Below are positions 57,767 to 64,000 of a DNA stretch of 64,000 nt, one piece after another. The stretch is taken from contig NC_018263.1 of assembly GCF_000227135.1 (NCBI RefSeq), positions 2,074,259 through 2,138,258 on the forward strand, written 5' to 3'. Made by a program: the position numbers and the translations under genes. The notes under the pieces are model-generated. The model made no database searches. It was not told the DNA's origin and saw only the letters and a program-made list of their open reading frames with translations. Positions within the stretch are counted from its first letter, which is position 1. The number at the start of each line of letters is the position of its first letter. This DNA comes from Leishmania donovani. Its lineage: Eukaryota; Euglenozoa; Kinetoplastea; Trypanosomatida; Trypanosomatidae.

Positions 57767-60679
57767 CTACAACTCGACGTGGCTGCGCCGGCTGAGCGCG
57801 TCAAGCGCGCGAGTCGTTGTTTCGTCCAGCATACCCATAGTCTGGAAGCACATTGCAAGTTGACGCTCCACGGCGCTGCGCTGGGTGGCGGGGAGAATGC
57901 GAAGCGAGTGCCAGAGTTGCCGATCATGAAAGACCAGCTCTTGCAGCAGACGAGCGAGTACTCGCACCGACTTCTGCACTGGCAGTGAGGAAGAGTGCGT
58001 GCTAGCGGTGACGCTGCGAGCGGAGACACTGTCGTCGTGCTCCGCGTATTCTAGCACGCCTGCTGCGAGGCTGACTAAAGCGTCTGCCGTGATTCGGCTG
58101 TCTATCAAGGCAGTCTCACGCTCCACGGCGGCGACATCTGACGCTGCCTTCCTTTCGCTCGTGATGCGAGCGCGCCGCATCGCTGTAGACTCATGCTGCC
58201 GCAGCTTCTCCAGATTCTGGAGGCGCTGTGCCAAAGCCCCGTTCGCCATCACCAACACATGCTCGGCGAAGGTTGCCCAGATGACGAACTCAGACTTCAC
58301 CGCATGTGAAAGGCGCAAACGACCAGCGCCACCCACGAGCTGCTGCGCCCTCCGAGCACAAATGAGCGGGTACAACAGCGTCGCGGCATCCCACAAGATG
58401 GCTAGCTCCTGCAAAGAGAGCGTACTTGGTTGGTCAGGAGTTGTTTGAAGCGCGCCCGAGATGAGCAGAGCCTCGGCAAGGAAGAGGCATCCTGTCACCG
58501 GAGTATCGAAAGCCTCAGCGGACAACGCTCGCTGCTGCGTTGCGTGGCTTCTGTTCGCGTGGCTCGCGCACAGTTGAATCAGTCGCACAAGCTCACTCGG
58601 TGGCAGAGATTCAGCGAATACACCCAGTTGCTGCACATGAACCTCGGAGATGTGCTGCGCACGGAGTGCCGCTGCAAGCTGCCGCTGCTGCAGTCGCGCC
58701 TGCTGCACAATGGTGCCCAGCACGTAGCCCTCTGCGCCTTGGCGGCCGTGCTGCACGTACAGCTTCATGCGGTGCGGACGCGTGGCAAATGCCAAAAGGG
58801 AAGACTGTCGTGCCTTCTCCCTCAATACGCGACTCGTCTTGGTTCGCAGTTCAGGGAACATGTCGCGCAGCAGCTGCGACAGCAAAAACGCGGCATCTGC
58901 GTCGCCGACGGGAAGCAGGCGGAGCGTGTGCAGCTGAACCGCAAGCCGTGCGGCGTCCGCAGGTTTAAGGCGCCCCAGCGTCGTCGCCGCCGCTATCGGC
59001 TGGCTAGAGAGACGCACGTTTTGCTCAGCGACGAGGTGTGTCTTCACCTGACGCCCCACCGTTGCTATGGCGTCCTCGAGGCAGTGGAGAGTGCGCTGCA
59101 GCGACTTGGCGGCTTCCTTGCTGTCTGCCAGCGACGGCGTCTGCTGCGGCGACAAAACCAGCACACAAGAGGCCAGTCGCTGCAGCGTCACACAGAGATC
59201 GACTAGCTCCGCTGCGCAGCCGAGACGCAGCAGCGTGGGCACGTCCATCTCTGGCAAAACGAAAGTATGGAGGGCGAGCGTCTCCGAGGCGAGCGGAATC
59301 ACGTGCGCCGTGTGAGGGGGAATCCATCGCATGGACGCCACTCTGCCCGGCCGCCGCTTGCGCCTGGTGCTCTTCGAGGCGGAGTCACGGGCAAGTGGTG
59401 CGCTTGCCGCGAGTGCGATGTCAGCGGCAGCAGAGCTAGGGACTTGCAGGGCCCCCTGCAGGATGGAAAAAAGTGCGTCTTCTTGGTTGCTGCCCGGAGT
59501 TGCATCGGCGGTAGAGCGGTCCTTGGAATCGCGCGCACCGTCGCCGGCTTCGACTGACGTGTCCGCCGCCGCCGCGCTCCGCGCGGCATCTCCGTCGAGG
59601 CTTCGGGCGTCTACGTTCCGTTTGCGGGACTGCCACGACCGCGACGGCATCGACACGACGAAGCGTGGCGCGTGCCGGCTGAAGCACCTCCCCTCCACGT
59701 AGTCGCGCAACACCCCCATCGAGAGGCGCGTGAACGCGAGGCACATGAGAAGCAGTCGTGTGGCATGAGGCGCCGCCAGGGACGACTCATCCACCGCGGC
59801 CGCGTGCTTGTGCTCTACGACAGCCGCCGTCCACACAGATTTCCTCAACAGCAGTTCCCAGAGACGTGCCGAGACGAACGAGCGGGCGAGCAGCGAGGCG
59901 CGCAGAAGGGACGCATCCGCCTTAGCGGCGCGGCAGCGTTCCTGCAACATGTTCGCTGTTTCCCGAAGGAGCGCGACACTGTCTTCCCTGTGCACGTCGT
60001 CCTGCTTTCCACTCTTCTGATTGCGGCGGCGCAGCTGCGGTGCGAACTCCTCCTGAAACTGCTGCCACTTATCGTCCGCCGCGGTACACCTGCGTCGCGC
60101 TGCCCCCTCTTTCCTCCACAGCAGTTGCCGACGCGCCTCTTCGACCGAGTGGAGAAGCTTCAGAAGGAGAACAACAGCGTCGATGTGCTGGCGCGACGCT
60201 GCAGGTGAGGGCTGCACTATCGATAGAGTTTTGCTCTTCTCGGGCTGCATTACAGGTGCTACAGAAGGGGCAGAGCCAGTGGCGCTGCTAGCCGGCGGTG
60301 ATGAGGCCGAGCCGGCAGTGGTGCCAGCCGCTGCGCCGGCAGACGCCTGCGCGGCGATTCGCTGTACTTCCCGTTGACGCTGGCGGCATTCCAGTTTCCA
60401 CCAGCTGCGTTCCACCAGTGAGACAGAAAGTGGAATGCGTCGAAGCAACAGCTGGTTTTGAGCAGCCGCGCATCCCGACAAGGCGTGGTGATGCACTGAA
60501 GCGGGCGAGCGCACTCGTTGCTGGCCGGCAGAGATTCGGAGCCCTACTTCATCTTCCACCAAGTTTGGCGCGCTGCGTGCAGACGCGAGGAGGCGCCGTG
60601 AACGTGCTTCGTCAGCCTGCACGCGACTCAAGCGACGTACGAGGTGAGCAAGCTCACTAATGCGCTTGGCAAACTCCAT
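57767..60679 (-). CDS. Large helical protein of unknown function
   Basis: 970 residues from the ATG at 60679. No domain recognised. It is rich in Ala, Leu, Arg and Gln, with many helix-like stretches (LVRRLSRVQADEARSRRLLA; ELVRLIQLCASHANRSHATQ; ARLLQELVFHDRQLWHSLRI), broken by Ser/Ala linkers near residues 115-155 and 355-425. The pattern of repeated ~35-residue helical pairs in the last 400 residues resembles RNA-binding helical-repeat proteins found in kinetoplastid mitochondria, but no PPR or RAP motif can be identified by eye and there is no clear presequence. A pyrimidine tract (about 60716-60735) and a CAG (AG at 60684-60683) lie just upstream of the start. Confidence 0.75.
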   Translation of the reverse strand: MEFAKRISELAHLVRRLSRVQADEARSRRLLASARSAPNLVEDEVGLRISAGQQRVRSPASVHHHALSGCAAAQNQLLLRRIPLSVSLVERSWWKLECRQRQREVQRIAAQASAGAAAGTTAGSASSPPASSATGSAPSVAPVMQPEKSKTLSIVQPSPAASRQHIDAVVLLLKLLHSVEEARRQLLWRKEGAARRRCTAADDKWQQFQEEFAPQLRRRNQKSGKQDDVHREDSVALLRETANMLQERCRAAKADASLLRASLLARSFVSARLWELLLRKSVWTAAVVEHKHAAAVDESSLAAPHATRLLLMCLAFTRLSMGVLRDYVEGRCFSRHAPRFVVSMPSRSWQSRKRNVDARSLDGDAARSAAAADTSVEAGDGARDSKDRSTADATPGSNQEDALFSILQGALQVPSSAAADIALAASAPLARDSASKSTRRKRRPGRVASMRWIPPHTAHVIPLASETLALHTFVLPEMDVPTLLRLGCAAELVDLCVTLQRLASCVLVLSPQQTPSLADSKEAAKSLQRTLHCLEDAIATVGRQVKTHLVAEQNVRLSSQPIAAATTLGRLKPADAARLAVQLHTLRLLPVGDADAAFLLSQLLRDMFPELRTKTSRVLREKARQSSLLAFATRPHRMKLYVQHGRQGAEGYVLGTIVQQARLQQRQLAAALRAQHISEVHVQQLGVFAESLPPSELVRLIQLCASHANRSHATQQRALSAEAFDTPVTGCLFLAEALLISGALQTTPDQPSTLSLQELAILWDAATLLYPLICARRAQQLVGGAGRLRLSHAVKSEFVIWATFAEHVLVMANGALAQRLQNLEKLRQHESTAMRRARITSERKAASDVAAVERETALIDSRITADALVSLAAGVLEYAEHDDSVSARSVTASTHSSSLPVQKSVRVLARLLQELVFHDRQLWHSLRILPATQRSAVERQLAMCFQTMGMLDETTTRALDALSRRSHVEL

Positions 60680-62562
60680 TTGCTGCGCGAGTGTGCAGTT
60701 CAGGAAGGGTTATGATGAAGGTTAGGAGACGGAAGAAAGAGATGGCAGGGGGGGGGGGTCAGATGTGATGGTGGATTGATCGGTGCCGGTGTGTGAGCCT
60801 GTGATTCGCCTGCGCCGGTACCCGGAGGCGGCTTGCAGAAGAGGCCTCACACATTTCATGTGCTTCATGAAACGAGTGATCATGCTTGATGCACAGAGTG
60901 GATGCCGCATCGTCGTCGCGGGGATGGAGAAACAGAAATGAGGGGCTGCTCACTCATGTCGCTCGCTTGTTTTTCCTTTGTTCTGTCTTACTCCCGAGAA
61001 CACAAAAAGAAGAAACATCTTCTCTTTCCACTTTGCCTCCACTGCCCGTACGGCGCTGTGTGACCGTCCCTCGCTCCCCCCAGACCCTCCGTCTTCTCGC
61101 GGTCCACTCTACCGTCTACTTCTTTCGGAGGGCGGCTCGGAAGGAGGAGGGAGGCGGGGCGGAGGTCTCCAGGACGGGGGACAGGAAAGTCTGTCCACGG
61201 AGATAAGAGACAGAAGGAGTAGATGGGAGATACCAGACGATTAGCAAAGCCAAGGACGACGAAAAGAACAAAACAAGAAGGGAAAGAGGAGAAAAGCAAA
61301 AAAAAAACAGTAAACAGAGAGCTGAGCTGGACAGGAATCGCAACAACGGCAGCAACGTCTCACCTGAGCCGCCACTCCGGCATTTCTTCGTTTTTGTTTT
61401 CGCCTGTAAGGAGAGAGAGGGGAGGGAGGAGGGAGAAGGGGGAAGAGCAGTACATACGAAAGGAGGGGCAAAGAAAGGTAAGAGAGACACTATAGCACAT
61501 GCGTACAACAGCAGCGAAACGCAGCAAATAAAAGGACGAAATCCGAAAGGCAACCTTGTGTGAGAAAACGAAACGAAAATGAGAGGAACTTAAAAAGACA
61601 GAAGGGGAGGGGTAAAGGAAGAGGGAAGAGAGGGGGATTCAGATCGAACACGATCAGACGCACGCAAGCGATCGGATGCTTGAGTGGTAAAGAGATAAAG
61701 AAGCACAGAGAGCTGGAAGCCAAAAAAAAAGAAATAAATAGAAAACAAGCAGAAGTGCAGACGCACACACAGACATACGGAACCGTGTCGGTGAAAGCCT
61801 CCATGGCACCAGAAAGGCCGAGGAGTTACTTTTTCGGTTTAAAGACGGAAGGGGGGTAATGATTCTTTCATATTCGTTTATTTACCAGTGCTCCTTATTC
61901 TTTGCTTGCCCTTTTTTTTTTTCGCTCTGACATGCTCTTCAGATTGTCGAGGACGTGGGGTTGAGAATCGAATAGAAAGGCAACAACAAACAACAACAAC
62001 GGCAAGTGCGGTGGGAGGACCGTGGTGAGAGGGTACGCGAACAGATACATAAAAGATACAAGCTGTGGGGTGCAAAGAAGAAGTGGCGGGGGTGAGGAAG
62101 AGGCGGCGGATGGAATTAGCATCTAGCCACGGCATTTCGACTTCTTATCACAGAGGTTAGAAAAAGGCCTCTTCCACTCACATGATCGAGAGCGCCATCC
62201 TCCTCCTCTGTGCGTGTGCGCTTGCCTTCGCGATGAAACGCACCGCTCGGGCGAGCGCGACGGTGTGCATCGAAAAAGCCACATATCCCGCATCACCGCC
62301 GATGAGTGTGGAAGTACTTCAAAGTTCGTGTTAGCCTTTGATGACCTTCGGCACCAAATATCCCGACCGCCACCGCCGCCTCTCCGCACGGCTGTTTCGT
62401 CGCCCGAATAACTGTAACGGTGCAACAAGTGAGCTGATGCAACTCCAGTTCGGAAGAAGCGAGACAGCAAGAAAAAGAAAAAGAAAGAGGGAGAGGAAAG
62501 AGAACAAGAGTAAAACAGAAACGAAAGCGAGGGCCACCTCAGCCGCCTTTCGGCATTTTTGA
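60680..62562. other. Intergenic region
   Basis: No gene is supported in 1.9 kb. Long polypurine stretches as printed (61130-61170, 61400-61490, 61590-61640, 62460-62530) produce hydrophobic frames on the minus strand that are artefacts of composition. Confidence 0.5.
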
Positions 62563-63033
62563 TCTTGGACGTGCCCATCCCACCACAAACACGTCTGCAA
62601 CAGTGTATACACGCCTCCGCAACCACAGCGCCTCAACCCTCTGGCCGCACGGCGGCGACATCTCCTGGTCGCCGAGAACGAGCTGCCCTGCGGGGTAGAA
62701 GAGGTGGTGGTGGTGGTGGTGGGCCAGACGCGTGCCGAATGAGCTCGAGGAACAAGTCGGCCAGCCTCCGGTGAGAGCCCTTCAGAGCCTCTGCAACCCG
62801 GCCGTATGCCATGCTTCCGGCACCCGTGCCCTCATATCAGCCCACCGCGTCGGACGCAGGAGACGCCGCATGCTCTGCGCACACATGCGCCCTGGCGCCG
62901 ATTCGTATGGTGCCCTTCGCGCCCTTTTTCGCCCATCACTCTTGCGCATCGGACAACCGCACGCCTTGCATGGATGCGGCACACCCATGCCAGCTGTGCA
63001 TGGCAGCGCCTGCGCACCGTGCGCTCTCGCCTT
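62563..63033 (-). mobile_element. 471-bp short retroposon-like element, copy C
   Basis: Same 471-bp unit as 36732-37202 with 6 substitutions and no indel; identical from about 62687 to 63033. The minus-strand 3' end runs into AAAAATG, a short A-rich tail. Flanks on both sides are unrelated to those of the other copy, so this is an independent insertion and not part of a larger duplication. Palindromic motifs at the minus-strand 5' end are conserved (62985-63003 and 63012-63024). It sits upstream of the large helical-protein gene, in sense orientation, probably in the 3' UTR of a gene beyond the right edge. Confidence 0.75.
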
Positions 63034-64000
63034 CTTTTTTCGGAAGAGGTGGTGGGAGAGTTCTTGGGGGCTGTTTCAGCACGACACGGCTGCATGGGCG
63101 ACTCGCTGTCTGCAGCTTCCATTTCTGTCTTCCGTAAAAGAGGAAGAAAAACCAAAAGGGAGAAGAATAAAAGGCGCTTGCGGGCCCCCATGAACCTTTT
63201 CTTTTGTGGCTTGTTCTTTGTTGCCTTCTTCTTGTTCTGCGCAATATATTTTTTTTTTTGGTGTTGGAAGTTTCGGGTCGCTCTCTGAAGGAGGTGAGGA
63301 GCGCCTTCCTTTTACCTCGTCCCCCGCACACAACACTGCCTCGTGACCACGCTCACGACTGAGGAAGGAGATGAGTCGAAGTTATTCGCCCTTCCTCCTA
63401 CGCACAGGCTCACAAATACCAGCGAAAAGCAAAAAAAAAAAAGAATCGAGTCACATGTAAAGGGGAAGGGAGCGTAAAGACGGAGAGAAGGACGCGGTAG
63501 GCAGTGAATAGGAAAAGAGGGGAAAGAAAGAGGGCACAAAGGCCCCTGCCCAGTTTTTCTTTTAGTGACTCTCCTCTTCCTTTTTTTCTCGGTGTGGGGT
63601 GGGTGGGTGCAGCAAGGACGAGAATACAGCAGCTTGTGATCTCTACGGTGGCGTCACACGCGCTGCAAAGGGGAGGGGGGGGGGAAATTGTGAAGGGAAG
63701 AAGGAGCGGGGAGAGGAGGGGCGACAAAGCAACGGAGGTGGCGTGAATGAAAGACACGTAACGCGCACGCGCCACACACGCACAAAAACACCGAAAAAGT
63801 AATCTGGCGTCTCCACCCGGTTGGCCGCACACAAAAAAAAGTAGAGTCGAGGGATACATGAAAAAAAAAGGGAGAGATAAAAGTAAACAAAGAAAACAAG
63901 CAAACGCAAGAAGAGAGAGGTAGGTGGTTGATGCCTTGAATCGTCTCTCTTGATTGGAACATTTTTTTTTGATGAGTCCAAAAGCGGACATGGCGGGAGA
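63034..64000. other. Intergenic region to the window edge
   Basis: No gene is supported. Contains poly-T at 63250-63260, poly-A at 63432-63443, a G run near 63677-63685 and poly-T at 63963-63970. Probably the 3' UTR of the next gene to the right. Confidence 0.5.

Noticed and set aside
61116..61804. Hydrophobic minus-strand frames resembling membrane proteins
   Set aside because: Same composition artefact in a polypurine/polypyrimidine spacer.
62545..63050. Target-site duplication around copy C (TTTCGG near both ends)
   Set aside because: Only 6 nt, at unequal distances from the ends and in low-complexity sequence; not convincing. None found for copy B.
1..64000. tRNA, snoRNA or rRNA genes, CRISPR arrays, strand-switch region
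   Set aside because: No clover-leaf with A/B boxes, no rRNA-like sequence and no regularly spaced repeats were seen; all convincing genes share one strand, so no strand switch lies in the window.

Overview
The window looks like nuclear DNA of a kinetoplastid, most likely Leishmania or a close relative (a Viannia-type species would fit). The reasons are: every convincing gene lies on the minus strand as an intronless ORF; intergenic spacers are long and full of polypyrimidine tracts (polypurine as printed), (CA/GT)n runs and homopolymers; typical SL trans-splice acceptors precede many start codons; and degenerate ingi-clade retroposon sequence is present. Transcription therefore runs right to left through one polycistronic unit with no strand switch. 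The neighbouring PTP1, NDH2 and selenophosphate synthetase genes recall Leishmania chromosome 36, but that is memory and was not checked.

Reading in transcription order (right to left): a retroposon-like element (62563-63033); a large unknown helical protein (57767-60679); L-2-hydroxyglutarate dehydrogenase (55093-56661); a secreted MRH/OS-9-like lectin (52857-54134); a coiled-coil SEP-UBX protein (50254-52104); a TylF-type methyltransferase (48293-49618); a KH/QUA2 SF1-like splicing factor (46928-47797); selenophosphate synthetase (45228-46424); the BCS1 AAA chaperone (43148-44902); PRPP synthetase (40939-42015); type II NADH dehydrogenase (37659-39242); a second copy of the retroposon-like element (36732-37202); and a protein tyrosine phosphatase (33579-35060).

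The 29.3-33.5 kb interval is a repeat nest with three assembly gaps. It holds a decayed ingi/DIRE-like retroposon with a recognisable RNase H domain, a third copy of the short-element sequence at its 3' end, a 350-bp duplication that looks like an unmerged contig overlap, and a second kind of poly-A-tailed element. To its left lie a WD40-like protein with an N-terminal PIP-box-like motif (27633-29270), COQ5 (26308-27174), a polo-box-like kinase with a zinc module (21640-25407), a long coiled-coil protein (17277-19868), a WD40/zinc-ribbon protein resembling TFIIIC90 (11951-15172), a GST-like protein (8437-10377), a probable mitochondrial RbfA-like factor (6488-7603) and a kinase-like protein lacking the catalytic HRD aspartate (915-5042). 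The first 246 bases repeat part of the RNase H element exactly.

Several genes point to the mitochondrion (COQ5, NDH2, BCS1, L2HGDH, the RbfA-like factor), but in this genome type neighbours share transcription and not necessarily function. The most interesting signal is the retroposon family. Two 471-bp copies 25.8 kb apart differ at only 6 positions, all copies lie in sense orientation in spacers expected to form 3' UTRs, and a longer RNase H-bearing relative sits at the same locus. This is unexpectedly young for elements usually regarded as extinct in Leishmania.
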